NCBI RefSeq assembly: GCF_017068455.1
Contig: NZ_CP070608.1
Coordinates: forward strand, 2,461,488-2,525,487
DNA length: 64,000 bases
Reading direction: 5' to 3'
Source of the DNA: Fulvivirga lutea
GTDB lineage: Bacteria > Bacteroidota > Bacteroidia > Cytophagales > Cyclobacteriaceae
The translations under genes and the position numbers were made by a program. The first letter of the stretch is position 1. Each line of letters begins with the position of its first letter. This document shows positions 27,492-35,906 of the stretch, one piece after another. The notes beneath the pieces are model-generated. The model ran no database searches and was not told the origin of the DNA. It was given only the letters and a program-made list of their open reading frames with translations.

Positions 27492-28774
27492 CTTTTTAAT
27501 TCATTTAGTCTGATTGATACTGCATTCTTGTGAGCCATTAAGCCTTCAGCTTCAGCCATTGTTTCTACTACTGGTCCTAGGTTTTTAATGCCTTCTTTTG
27601 TGATTTGTTGGAAAGTAATTTCCTTCATAAACGAATCGAGCGACACTCCACTATAAGCTTCTGCGGCTCCATTGGTGGGTAAGGTGTGATTGGTTCCAGA
27701 CGCATAATCACCTGCCGATTCAGGAGTATATGCCCCAATAAAAACGGAACCAGCTTGCGTTATTTTTTCTGCAATTTTTTCAGCATCCTCACAATTAATA
27801 ATTAAATGTTCTGGTGCATAGTTGTTTGATATTTCAATACATTTATCAAGAGACTTAGTACAAATGGCCTTACTTAGTGATAAGCACCTTTTAGCTACTT
27901 CTACTCTTGGTAATTCTTTTAATTGCTCTTCTATTTCTTTTAAGACTGAATCAATCAATTGATCAGAATCACTTAGAAGAAGCACCTGGCTGTCTTCACC
28001 GTGTTCAGCCTGTGAAAGGAGGTCTGCTGCTACGAAAGCTGGATCGGCATTTTTATCTGCAATTACCGCAACTTCTGAGGGTCCGGCAGGCATATCAATA
28101 GAAGTTCCTTCCATATTAACCAGTTGTTTGGCTTTAGTCACATATTGGTTACCCGGCCCGAATATCTTATTTACCTTGAGTATTGATTCAGTTCCATAGG
28201 CTAAAGCTGCTATAGCCTGCGAACCTCCAACTTTATATATTTGGCTAATACCCACAATTGAAGCAGAGTACAGAATTGCTGGGTTAATCTTACCATTCTT
28301 ATCTGGCGGTGTGCATAACACTACTTTCTTGCAACCAGCAAGCTGAGCTGGTATTCCAAGCATTAATACGGTTGAAAAGAGTGGTGCAGTACCTCCTGGA
28401 ATGTATAATCCAACTTTTTCAATGGGTACTGATTTCCTCATGCATTTAACCCCAGGCATTGTTTCAACGGTTAATGGCTCTCTTTTTTGAGCGGCATGAA
28501 ATTTTTCTATATTCAACTTAGCCTGAAGAATTGCTGATTTTAATTCTTGTGAAACCTCATTAGCAGCTACTTCAATTTCTTTTGCATCAACTTGTAGTTG
28601 ATCCAGTTTAGTTTTGTCAAACTGTTCTGTTAGTTCAAATAATGCTGCATCACCAGAGGTTTTCACACGTTGCAAAATATTTTTGACAGTACCAGTCAAA
28701 TATTCCGTATTCAGTTCCGGTCTTTTTAAAGCAGATTCTAAATCTTCGATTGATGTATATTTAATTACTTCCAT
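27488..28774 (-). CDS. hisD: histidinol dehydrogenase
   Basis: A 428-residue zinc enzyme that oxidises histidinol twice to histidine. Visible segments include LYIPGGTAPLFSTVLMLG, FGPGNQYVTKAKQLV, DMPAGPSEVAVIAD, LLSQAEHGEDSQ (zinc Gln/His), SNNYAPEHLII (catalytic Glu-His) and TNHTLPTNGAAEAYSGVS. The ATG at 28774 lies one base after the hisG stop; a TTG three codons earlier would only add residues unlike the family start. Confidence 0.97.
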   Translation of the reverse strand: MEVIKYTSIEDLESALKRPELNTEYLTGTVKNILQRVKTSGDAALFELTEQFDKTKLDQLQVDAKEIEVAANEVSQELKSAILQAKLNIEKFHAAQKREPLTVETMPGVKCMRKSVPIEKVGLYIPGGTAPLFSTVLMLGIPAQLAGCKKVVLCTPPDKNGKINPAILYSASIVGISQIYKVGGSQAIAALAYGTESILKVNKIFGPGNQYVTKAKQLVNMEGTSIDMPAGPSEVAVIADKNADPAFVAADLLSQAEHGEDSQVLLLSDSDQLIDSVLKEIEEQLKELPRVEVAKRCLSLSKAICTKSLDKCIEISNNYAPEHLIINCEDAEKIAEKITQAGSVFIGAYTPESAGDYASGTNHTLPTNGAAEAYSGVSLDSFMKEITFQQITKEGIKNLGPVVETMAEAEGLMAHKNAVSIRLNELKR

Positions 28775-28775
28775 T

Positions 28776-29636
28776 TTAAACAATCATTTTTTCGATAGGT
28801 ATTACTAATATTCCTTGAGCGCCTAACTCTTTTAACTGACTAATCTGACTCCAAAAATCATTTTCGTTCACCACGCTATGCAATGAGCTCCAGCCTTTTT
28901 CTTTCAAAGGCATTACTGTAGGACTTTTCATACCTGGTAGTACCTGTGTTATGGCTTCAATTGAGTCGTTTGGGGCGTTAAGTAGGAGATACTTGTTAGA
29001 TTTAGCAGCATTTACAGCATTTACTCTAAAAACTAACTCATTGAGTAAAGCGGATTTTTCAGGGTTTAGACTTTTGCTGGCTATTAGTATCGCTTCTGAT
29101 TTCATTACAGTATCAACTTCTTTTAGGCCATTGGTAAGTAAAGTGCTTCCTGTGCTTACAATGTCACAAACAGCATCTGCTAAGCCTATACCAGGGGCTA
29201 TTTCCACCGAACCACTGATTTCGTGGATCTCTGCTGCTATATTATTCTTTGAGAGATAATTCTCAACAATAACTGGGTAGGAGGTAGCAATTTTTTTACC
29301 ATTCAGCCAGTTTGACGATTGATATTCTTCAGACTTTGGAACAGCTATTGAAAGTCTGCATTTGGCGAAACCAAGTCTTAGCACCAACTCACTTTCCTTC
29401 TGCTTTTCTAGAAAAACATTCTCGCCAATAATCCCGATATCAGCAACATTATCTTCAATGTATTCTGGGATATCATCGTCTCTTAGAAATAATATTTCAG
29501 CTGGAAAATTGTCGGCTTCGGCTTTTAATTTGCTTGAACCATTTCCAAAAGAAATACCGCATTCTTTGAGCAACTTAACGGACTGCTCCTGAAGTCTCCC
29601 TGATTTTTGGACTGCAATTCTGATTTTTTGTGACAT
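28776..29636 (-). CDS. hisG: ATP phosphoribosyltransferase, long form
   Basis: A 286-residue enzyme for the first, committed step: ATP plus PRPP to phosphoribosyl-ATP. IRIAVQKSGRLQEQSVKLL starts the catalytic domain; DIGIIGENVF and the PRPP loop LADAVCDIVSTGSTLLTNGL follow. Residues about 215-286 form the extra C-terminal ACT-like domain of the long form, which carries histidine feedback inhibition, so no HisZ is needed. First structural gene of the his operon, behind a leader peptide and terminator. Confidence 0.97.
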   Translation of the reverse strand: MSQKIRIAVQKSGRLQEQSVKLLKECGISFGNGSSKLKAEADNFPAEILFLRDDDIPEYIEDNVADIGIIGENVFLEKQKESELVLRLGFAKCRLSIAVPKSEEYQSSNWLNGKKIATSYPVIVENYLSKNNIAAEIHEISGSVEIAPGIGLADAVCDIVSTGSTLLTNGLKEVDTVMKSEAILIASKSLNPEKSALLNELVFRVNAVNAAKSNKYLLLNAPNDSIEAITQVLPGMKSPTVMPLKEKGWSSLHSVVNENDFWSQISQLKELGAQGILVIPIEKMIV

Positions 29637-29657
29637 ATTGAATTTGAAATTTTAGAA

Positions 29658-29692
29658 ATAAAAAAAGGCTTGTCGCATGACAAGCCTTTCGT
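29658..29692 (-). terminator. his operon attenuator terminator
   Basis: On the minus strand a perfect 11-bp stem, AAAGGCTTGTC and GACAAGCCTTT, closes a 4-base loop (plus positions 29664-29674 and 29679-29689) and runs into a stretch of seven T. It lies between the His-rich leader peptide (stop at 29717) and the hisG start at 29636, where an attenuator terminator belongs. Confidence 0.88.
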
Positions 29693-29716
29693 TTATAATT
29701 AGGTATTTGATTCTAG

Positions 29717-29797
29717 TTAAAACATACAACTTCCATGCATCTGATGATGTAACAGATGATGGTGATGATGGTTATATGTTGCGCTGAATAATTGCAT
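29717..29797 (-). CDS. hisL: his operon leader peptide, 26 residues with eight His
   Basis: ATG at 29797 opens a 26-codon frame ending in TAA at 29717. Codons 10-14 are five consecutive His codons, codons 17, 18 and 21 are three more. Stalling of ribosomes here when charged His-tRNA is scarce would control the terminator 28 bases downstream. A small hairpin, CATCTG with CAGATG (plus 29738-29743 and 29753-29758), overlaps the His codons and may act as the pause or protector stem. I could not define a clear antiterminator. The gene is too short for ordinary gene callers. Confidence 0.85.
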   Translation of the reverse strand: MQLFSATYNHHHHHLLHHQMHGSCMF

Positions 29798-29815
29798 TTG
29801 AATTACAAATATGAA

Positions 29816-30499
29816 TTAATCTATCTGATAATTAAAGATTAATTCTTTTATTTTTTCAGTATCCTCTAAATTTTTTAGTGATTTTTCAAAATCTCTTGTG
29901 TCATCGGCTGCTAAAATAGTTTCCATTTTCACCAACAGATTTTTGTTTTCTGTTAGGTATTCTATTCTTTGAGCATAGTCGCAATGATTAGTGTGTTTTA
30001 CCTCTTTCAGGTTTTCTTCGTATGCCAACATTCCAGCTTCGTACAACCTTTTCTTTTGAATTACACTGTTAGTATGATTTTCCATACCTCCATAAAATGA
30101 GCCTGAACCACGTTCAACTATGAATAAGTTATCAACCCTTCTTTTATATTGAAAAACTTCTGCAGATAAATCGAAATAGCGGTTACTAATTGCCTCATCA
30201 TGCCATTTTTCTTCTTCCTTCAGTTTATGGAAAAACTTAATCTTATCAGCTAAGTGCTCAACTTCAATAAAATTAGACTCACTACTATCTTCATTATATA
30301 TTTCGATAGCTTCAACAAAGTCTTTATACGTTTCGTCTAAAGTTGGAAAATGAAAAGATTTGTAATTAGAATAAATATTCTTTATTTCTTTCTTGTAGGA
30401 AGTTACCTTCTCATCTTTTTCGCCATGACCGTTGGCCAGGCTTAAACTGAATGTACTTAAAACGAATACTCCGCTGAGTATCAAAGATCTAATTTTCAT
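29816..30499 (-). CDS. secreted protein of unknown function
   Basis: A 227-residue protein starting MKIRSLILSG with a clear signal peptide ending about SLANG at residue 24. The mature part is highly charged and mostly helical, with no recognised domain; DETYKDFVEAIEIYNEDSS and KSLKNLEDTEKIKELIFNYQ are typical stretches. I chose ATG at 30499 over one eight codons upstream because it starts the signal peptide properly. It ends only 18 bases before the his leader peptide start, so the his promoter probably lies within or at the end of this gene. Confidence 0.65.
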   Translation of the reverse strand: MKIRSLILSGVFVLSTFSLSLANGHGEKDEKVTSYKKEIKNIYSNYKSFHFPTLDETYKDFVEAIEIYNEDSSESNFIEVEHLADKIKFFHKLKEEEKWHDEAISNRYFDLSAEVFQYKRRVDNLFIVERGSGSFYGGMENHTNSVIQKKRLYEAGMLAYEENLKEVKHTNHCDYAQRIEYLTENKNLLVKMETILAADDTRDFEKSLKNLEDTEKIKELIFNYQID

Positions 30500-30631
30500 G
30501 ATTCTGATTTTAAAAAGCGACAAATAAAATGATTCATTGAGTTTAATGCAATGAAAGAGCAGTAAAGTTCGGTAATGTTATGATGAAAGGCTATCCCTTA
30601 ATTTGGGGGATATAAAAATCAGTTGAATGGT

Positions 30632-31612
30632 TTACATACCTAATGATTGGTTCTCTATAGATGCCAATTCAACAATTTTTTCGTACTCGTCAGGATTAAG
30701 ATCATTAAAGAAATAATGTACAGGATTGATCTTTCGACCCTTCCTTATTACTTCATAGTGCAAATGCGGTGCAGTTGAAGTGCCCGTATTGCCTACATAT
30801 CCAATGACCTGACCTCGCTTTACTTTATCTCCTGATTTTACAGCAAACTCATGCATGTGTGCGTATCTAGTCTTGTAGCCATATCCATGATCAATTCTGA
30901 TTGTTTTACCATATCCACTGAATGAGACATTGGTCTTTTCAACTACTCCGTCAGCAGTAGCATAAATGGGAGTACCAATTGGGGCTGAAAAATCAATTCC
31001 AGTATGTAATTTTTTAACCTTATACACTGGATGTATTCGATACCCGAAACCAGATGCAAGCCTAATTAATTCTTTGTTTGCCACCGGTTGTATGGCAGGA
31101 ATGGCCGCATATAATTTCTCCTTATTCTCAGCGAGCTCAACAATCTCATCATGCGATTTACTCTGTATATACATTTTTCGCTTAAGCTTATCTACATTTT
31201 CAGAAAGCTTGATGATTTCATCTTTAAATTCTGAAGATGAAGATCTGATATTTTCATAGCGATCTGCACCGCCTATACCTGCATTTCTAATTTCTTCATC
31301 AATAGGGTCTGCTCCGAGAACAATCCGGTAAATGTCATCATCTCGTTTTTCTAAAGCTGCAAGAATTTCGTTCATCTTAGAAACATCATTCTCAAGATTA
31401 TAATAATAATCTTTGAGCTCTTCCAACTCATTTTTGAGACGTAGTTCTTTTGGAGATTCGAAATAGGTGTTGTACAACAAAAGTAGTCCTACAGCACACC
31501 CAATAATTAGTGATGCTAAGCCCAAAAAATTAAAAACAACGTCCTGTGTTTTGACTTTAACCCGCTCGTATTTACAGGTTTCTGTATCGTAGTAATACTT
31601 AATTCTAGCCAT
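30632..31612 (-). CDS. M23 family peptidoglycan endopeptidase, membrane anchored
   Basis: A 326-residue protein with one transmembrane helix (about residues 28-48), a coiled coil (about 57-95 and 115-150), and a LytM-type M23 domain. The zinc site is HTGIDFSAPIGTPIYA (His, Asp) and the HxH of PHLHYEV; DHGYGYKTRYAHMHEFAVKSGD fills the core. It should cleave peptide cross-links in the periplasm in cell-wall growth or division. All zinc and catalytic His residues seem present, so it is likely active, unlike EnvC-type activators. It starts six bases before the moaB-like gene end and is probably co-transcribed with it. Confidence 0.92.
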   Translation of the reverse strand: MARIKYYYDTETCKYERVKVKTQDVVFNFLGLASLIIGCAVGLLLLYNTYFESPKELRLKNELEELKDYYYNLENDVSKMNEILAALEKRDDDIYRIVLGADPIDEEIRNAGIGGADRYENIRSSSSEFKDEIIKLSENVDKLKRKMYIQSKSHDEIVELAENKEKLYAAIPAIQPVANKELIRLASGFGYRIHPVYKVKKLHTGIDFSAPIGTPIYATADGVVEKTNVSFSGYGKTIRIDHGYGYKTRYAHMHEFAVKSGDKVKRGQVIGYVGNTGTSTAPHLHYEVIRKGRKINPVHYFFNDLNPDEYEKIVELASIENQSLGM

Positions 31613-31618
31613 TGCTCA

Positions 31619-32149
31619 CTAATTACTCTTAGGCCTGAACGCTTTTATGATGTCAGGGTTGCACTCCAAATACGGACCGCCTATCAAGTCTATACAATAT
31701 GGTATAGCGGGGAATACAGCATCTAAACACTCTCTAATTGCTTTTGGTTTGCCTGGTAGATTCAAGATAAGCGTTTTATTCCTGATTCCAGCTGTTTGCC
31801 TGGATAATATGGCTGTAGGAACAAACTTTAAGCTTTCTTGCCGCATAAGTTCACCAAAACCAGGCATCATTTTCTGACATACCGCTTCGGTGGCTTCAGG
31901 AGTCACATCTCTTGGTGCTGGTCCCGTTCCTCCAGAGGTAATAATCAGGCAGCATTCTTGTTCATCTGCCATAAACCTTAGCGCATCTTCCAAAAGGTGC
32001 TGCTCATCAGGTAAAACCTGATATTCACTTTCCCATTCGGATATTAGGTATTCTTTGAGGGTTTCTACAATAGCCTTTCCGGGTATATCTTCATATACTC
32101 CCTGACTGGCTCTGTCAGAAACATTGATAATCCCAATTTTTGCCTTCAT
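31619..32149 (-). CDS. MoaB/MogA family molybdopterin adenylyltransferase-like protein
   Basis: A 176-residue protein with the MogA/MoaB fold. The signature LIITSGGTGPAPRDVTPEAT is present with the motif GGTGPxxRDxTPEA, and GIRNKTLILNLPGKPKAIRECLD forms the C-terminal active-site loop. Such proteins adenylate molybdopterin before metal insertion. No other molybdenum-cofactor gene adjoins it. It shares one base with the trhO stop/start junction, so it is translationally linked to trhO, probably without functional meaning. Confidence 0.9.
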   Translation of the reverse strand: MKAKIGIINVSDRASQGVYEDIPGKAIVETLKEYLISEWESEYQVLPDEQHLLEDALRFMADEQECCLIITSGGTGPAPRDVTPEATEAVCQKMMPGFGELMRQESLKFVPTAILSRQTAGIRNKTLILNLPGKPKAIRECLDAVFPAIPYCIDLIGGPYLECNPDIIKAFRPKSN

Positions 32150-33177
32150 TATTTTTTGAAAGCTAATTTTTCAGAGCGACCTTTTTTGAAAACCTGGCGG
32201 CCTTTGTTTATTCCTTTCCTGATTTTTGCCTGCTCTTCTTCTGGAAGATGAATAACGTCCTGGCATTCTTTTGAACAACAGCCTTCAAATTCCTCGGCAC
32301 ACTTTTCACATTGGATAAATAACAGGTGGCAGCCGTCATTTTTGCAGTTAGTGTGTGTGTCATCACTTTGCCCACATTGATGGCAAACAGCTATCACATC
32401 TTCAGAAATTCTCTCACCTAGCCGCTCATCGAATACAAAATTTTTGCCTTTGAATTTATTTTCAAGTCCCTGAGATTTTACCTGACGAGCATATTCGATA
32501 ATTCCACCCTCTAATTGAAATACGTTTTTAAAACCTCTGTGTTTATAATAGGCACTGGCTTTCTCACATCGTATACCACCGGTGCAATACATCAGGAGAT
32601 TCTTGTCCTTTTTATCCTTCAGCATGTCCTCAATGATAGGTAAGGACTGTTTAAAGGTGTCTACATCTGGAGTAATTGCATTTTCGAAATGACCAACTTC
32701 ACTTTCGTAGTGGTTTCGCATATCTACAATTACAGTGTTAGGGTCACTTGCTAACTTATTAAATTCTTCTGCTTTTAAATGAACACCTCTATTTGTAACA
32801 TCAAAGGTCTCGTCATTAAGGCCATCTGCTACTATTTTATGTCTTACTTGAATCTTAAGCTTAAAGAATGACTTTCCATTATCGTCAACAGCAATGTTTA
32901 ATCTTTCTCCACTTAGCTCAGGGCTATTATCTATATATTTTTCAAAGGCATCGAAGTTGGCATCAGGAACACTTATTTGTGCATTTATACCCTCGTGAGC
33001 CACATATATTCTACCATAAACACCTAACTTAAAGAAGTCGGCATATAATTGGTCTCTATATTCTTGCGGGTTTTCTAGTTTTACGTATTTGTAAAACGAA
33101 ATAGTGATTCTTTTTTCTGTACTATTCTGGAGCTGCTCCTTTAGTACATCTTTGTTTACTCTGTTGTGTAAGATCAT
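32149..33177 (-). CDS. trhO: tRNA uridine(34) hydroxylase TrhO, rhodanese-like
   Basis: A 342-residue protein of the YceA/TrhO type. Residues 1-115 are the N-terminal acylphosphatase-like domain ([19 protein letters not shown]), residues about 135-235 a rhodanese domain with the active-site Cys in [16 protein letters not shown], and the C-terminus a Cys-rich zinc region ([22 protein letters not shown]). The family hydroxylates uridine 34 in tRNA to 5-hydroxyuridine with molecular oxygen. First gene of a unit with the MoaB-like and M23 genes downstream. Confidence 0.95.
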   Translation of the reverse strand: MILHNRVNKDVLKEQLQNSTEKRITISFYKYVKLENPQEYRDQLYADFFKLGVYGRIYVAHEGINAQISVPDANFDAFEKYIDNSPELSGERLNIAVDDNGKSFFKLKIQVRHKIVADGLNDETFDVTNRGVHLKAEEFNKLASDPNTVIVDMRNHYESEVGHFENAITPDVDTFKQSLPIIEDMLKDKKDKNLLMYCTGGIRCEKASAYYKHRGFKNVFQLEGGIIEYARQVKSQGLENKFKGKNFVFDERLGERISEDVIAVCHQCGQSDDTHTNCKNDGCHLLFIQCEKCAEEFEGCCSKECQDVIHLPEEEQAKIRKGINKGRQVFKKGRSEKLAFKK

Positions 33178-33212
33178 TTTGCATGAATGATTTTAATATC
33201 ATGCAAAGGTAG

Positions 33213-33863
33213 CTAAAATTTGGGTTTCAGTTCACCTCTCATGAGCAGGTTGTACTCATCGCAAGTCAGGTAACCATGCTCATCGCTATACGGACAGGTC
33301 TTATAAATATCGCCAAATGCGCCTCTTTGAATGATTACACCATTTCCGGAACATACAGGGCAAACTACTTTACCACTGGGCCCGCAATCGATTTGATAGT
33401 TAGACGCCAGTATTTGTTTGGCTTCCTTTCTTTCTTGTTCCTTCACAATAAGAAAGGCTTTGTTTGATTGGTCTAGGAGGTTAACACATTCCTGATAATA
33501 TTGCCCGGTAGTTCCTTTAAGTTCAATATACTTATTGAGCCAATCGATACTTTGCTCATATTTTCCCAGATGAAATGAATTCTTTCCAAAGAAAAAGGTT
33601 AAATCGGTGGGGATAACTCTTGCAGTAGCCAGCACTTCTTTAAATTTATCATTCGCCTCTTCATACTGCTCATTCTCCATAAAGTCTATCCCTTCATCCA
33701 TTAATTTGGTGATTTTCACCTTGCGCATTTGCTCTGCCTGAAGTTCAGCATCTCGTATTTTCTCTTCTTGTGTTTGAGAAAAGCATAATGAAGGGAGTAG
33801 GATAGAAGCTATAAAAATGTAATGCCTAATTATAGGTAATCTTCTTTGTTCAGCTTGAGCCAT
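33213..33863 (-). CDS. exported TPR protein with a C-terminal DnaJ-type cysteine motif
   Basis: A 216-residue protein. Residues 10-30 are a signal-peptide-like segment ending CFSQ. Two TPR-like helical repeats follow (about 52-125: EQYEEANDKFKEVLATA, LGKYEQSIDWLNKYIEL). Near residue 167 is CPVCSGNG, an exact CxxCxGxG zinc-knuckle as in DnaJ, followed by a second Cys pair (KTCPYSDEHGYLTCDEY), so a zinc-bound fold outside the cytoplasm is likely. The start lies 34 bases inside the end of the ACMSD gene. Function unknown; a chaperone-like or assembly role is a guess. Confidence 0.7.
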   Translation of the reverse strand: MAQAEQRRLPIIRHYIFIASILLPSLCFSQTQEEKIRDAELQAEQMRKVKITKLMDEGIDFMENEQYEEANDKFKEVLATARVIPTDLTFFFGKNSFHLGKYEQSIDWLNKYIELKGTTGQYYQECVNLLDQSNKAFLIVKEQERKEAKQILASNYQIDCGPSGKVVCPVCSGNGVIIQRGAFGDIYKTCPYSDEHGYLTCDEYNLLMRGELKPKF

Positions 33864-34837
33864 TCTAATGTTGAGTTACAAAAAATATCTTCTACAGTTG
33901 ATTCCGGTAAGTTCATTTCTTCAATAAACTTGCCAATTTCTAAATCTCCTAATGGAAATGGGTAATCTGAGCCTAAAGTCACTCTTTTTGAGCCTTGTAA
34001 ATCCAATACGTATTGTAACATCTTCGGATCGTGAGTAATACAATCAACCCAAAACTTAGATAAATATTCTCGTGGGTTAACTTGATTGTCTACTGCAACA
34101 AGGTCGGGTCTACAGTTGAATCCATGCTCAACGCGACCAATAGTGGGTAAAAAGGCACCACCTGCATGCACAAAATTAACTCTCAAATTGGGCAGGCGTT
34201 CAAAGATTCCTGAGAAAATCATGGAGCAAACAGCTCTTGACGTTTCAGCAGGCATACCTACCAACCAAGGCAGCCAATATTTGGTCATATTTTTGAAACC
34301 CATCATATTCCATGGATGCACCATAACGGCTAAATCTAGTTCCTGACATGCTTCAAATATTGGGAAGAACCTATCCTCACTAAGGTTTTCATCATTAATA
34401 TTAGAACCTATCTGAATACCCTTGATGCCGATTTTTTTACAGCGCTCTAATTCCTGAATGGCCAGATCAGTATCTTGCATAGGTATTGTTCCAAGCCCGA
34501 TGTAATTCTTAGGGTATTTCTCTACTAATTGGGCAATGTCATCATTTAAGAACTCGCTAAGCGCCAAGCAATCATCTGGCTGGGCCCAATAGGAAAACAT
34601 AACAGGTATAGTACATACTACTTGTACCTGAGTGTTGAACTGAGCATATTCATTAATTCGAAGCTCAGGATCCCAGCAATTGGCTTCTATTTCCCTGAAA
34701 AACTGGTTTCCCTTCATCATTTTGGCGAATCCGGGCTTGTGATGTTGTAAATAGATAAAATCTCCATACCCAAACTTATCAGTCCAGTTAGGCATATTCT
34801 CTGGAATGATGTGGGTGTGCATGTCTATCTTCAGCAT
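33830..34837 (-). CDS. acmsd: aminocarboxymuconate-semialdehyde decarboxylase (ACMSD)
   Basis: A 335-residue amidohydrolase-fold decarboxylase acting on 2-amino-3-carboxymuconate-6-semialdehyde in the kynurenine and 2-nitrobenzoate pathways. The match to animal and bacterial ACMSD runs the full length: KIDMHTHIIPE (HxH zinc ligands), ENCWDPELRINEY, PVMFSYWAQPDD, GIQIGSNINDENL, VMVHPWNMMG (His), KYWLPWLVGMPAET, FVHAGGAF (His) and TLGSDYPFPLG (Asp). Neighbouring genes do not include other kynurenine steps. It follows the fructosamine kinase gene by 142 bases that contain a large palindrome. Confidence 0.93.
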   Translation of the reverse strand: MLKIDMHTHIIPENMPNWTDKFGYGDFIYLQHHKPGFAKMMKGNQFFREIEANCWDPELRINEYAQFNTQVQVVCTIPVMFSYWAQPDDCLALSEFLNDDIAQLVEKYPKNYIGLGTIPMQDTDLAIQELERCKKIGIKGIQIGSNINDENLSEDRFFPIFEACQELDLAVMVHPWNMMGFKNMTKYWLPWLVGMPAETSRAVCSMIFSGIFERLPNLRVNFVHAGGAFLPTIGRVEHGFNCRPDLVAVDNQVNPREYLSKFWVDCITHDPKMLQYVLDLQGSKRVTLGSDYPFPLGDLEIGKFIEEMNLPESTVEDIFCNSTLEWLKLNKEDYL

Positions 34838-34861
34838 AGGATCGATTTAGAATTAACCATC

Positions 34862-34888
34862 GACAAAAAAATCAATTGATTTTTTGTC
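34862..34888. repeat. near-perfect palindrome between the ACMSD and fructosamine kinase genes
   Basis: GACAAAAAAATCAA (34862-34875) is mirrored by TTGATTTTTTGTC (34876-34888), a 13-bp inverted repeat with no spacer and one extra A in the left arm. It sits 25 bases upstream of the ACMSD start on the minus strand and 91 bases after the kinase stop. It could be a terminator-like hairpin or an operator for ACMSD. Confidence 0.5.
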
Positions 34889-34979
34889 AGGTTAAACCCT
34901 GATAAAGTTTTGTTTTCGTCAGAGCTAACCAATCCCACAAACATACTAATATGAACCCGAAGTTGGAAAGGGAATGTAA

Positions 34980-35837
34980 TCAGATAAAATAATTGAGTAT
35001 AGAAATGATTTGGCTTCTATAACTACTTCCAAATAGATTCAGATGAATTAATAATGGGTATAGATTGTAAATATCCAGTCTTTCATTTAAACCTTTTTCC
35101 GTGGGATACTCCGCTTCATAACCTGAATAAAATTCCTGAGAAAAACCACCAAATAGTTTGGTCATTGCCAGATCAACTTCACGATTTGCAAATGTCACAG
35201 CCGGATCAATTAATACAGCATTACCATCTGAATTAATCATATAATTACCACTCCATAAGTCTCCATGTACCAAAGAAGGCTGCTCAATTACTAGTAGTTT
35301 TGGCAACAGTTTATATAATTTTTCGAACTTCATTTGAAGCTGTAAATCAGCCAAACCCTTCTTAACAGCTATTTCTAACTGTGGCTCAAGTCTCTGAGCA
35401 ATATAGAATTCTATCCAATTTTCATGTGGCTTATTGTATTGTTTTAGTGACCCCATGTAATTATCATGATCGAGACCATACTTTTTTTGTGTAATCCGAT
35501 GCATCTGTGCTAGTTGACCGCCAAACTTTTCCATAGTGTTCTTGTTTTGTCCTCCTGATCTTATATTCTCTAAAATCAATGCTTCATAGGTTTGTCCATT
35601 TATAACTTCTAAGACTTCTGGCACTATGAGTTCAGACTTGCGCAATAAATTCAAACCTTTAGCTTCGGCAGCAAACATTCCTGGGTAAAGGGATGCGCTA
35701 TTCCATTTTAAGAAGAGCTCTTGAGATTTGCATTTGGCTGTTCCGCCATTATTAATGCAACCACCTGAGGCAGGAGTAAAAGATTGTAGCTCACCATAAT
35801 TATCAATTAAGCAGGTCTTGATTTCTTCCGGTATCAT
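34980..35837 (-). CDS. fructosamine kinase family protein
   Basis: A 285-residue aminoglycoside-phosphotransferase-like kinase. ELFLKWNS holds the ATP-binding Lys, FAAEAKGLNLLRKSELIVPEV the helix after it, and LVHGDLWSGNYMINSDGNAVLIDPAV the catalytic Asp and metal-binding Asp. YIGSLKQYN-type and FYIAQRLEPQL segments match the fructosamine-3-kinase family, which phosphorylates glycated amines so that they break down (protein deglycation). It is divergent from the DUF819 permease, with 69 bases between the two starts. Confidence 0.9.
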   Translation of the reverse strand: MIPEEIKTCLIDNYGELQSFTPASGGCINNGGTAKCKSQELFLKWNSASLYPGMFAAEAKGLNLLRKSELIVPEVLEVINGQTYEALILENIRSGGQNKNTMEKFGGQLAQMHRITQKKYGLDHDNYMGSLKQYNKPHENWIEFYIAQRLEPQLEIAVKKGLADLQLQMKFEKLYKLLPKLLVIEQPSLVHGDLWSGNYMINSDGNAVLIDPAVTFANREVDLAMTKLFGGFSQEFYSGYEAEYPTEKGLNERLDIYNLYPLLIHLNLFGSSYRSQIISILNYFI

Positions 35838-35906
35838 ATGCCCTAAATTAATGGATTTGTCATTCTTGTGTTTTATCGATTAGTTTGTCGGTTTAAAAAT
35901 TAAACT

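Noticed and set aside
30592-30612. TATCCC / GGGATA inverted repeat after the M23 gene
   Set aside because: A 6-bp stem without a T-run; not convincing as terminator or operator.
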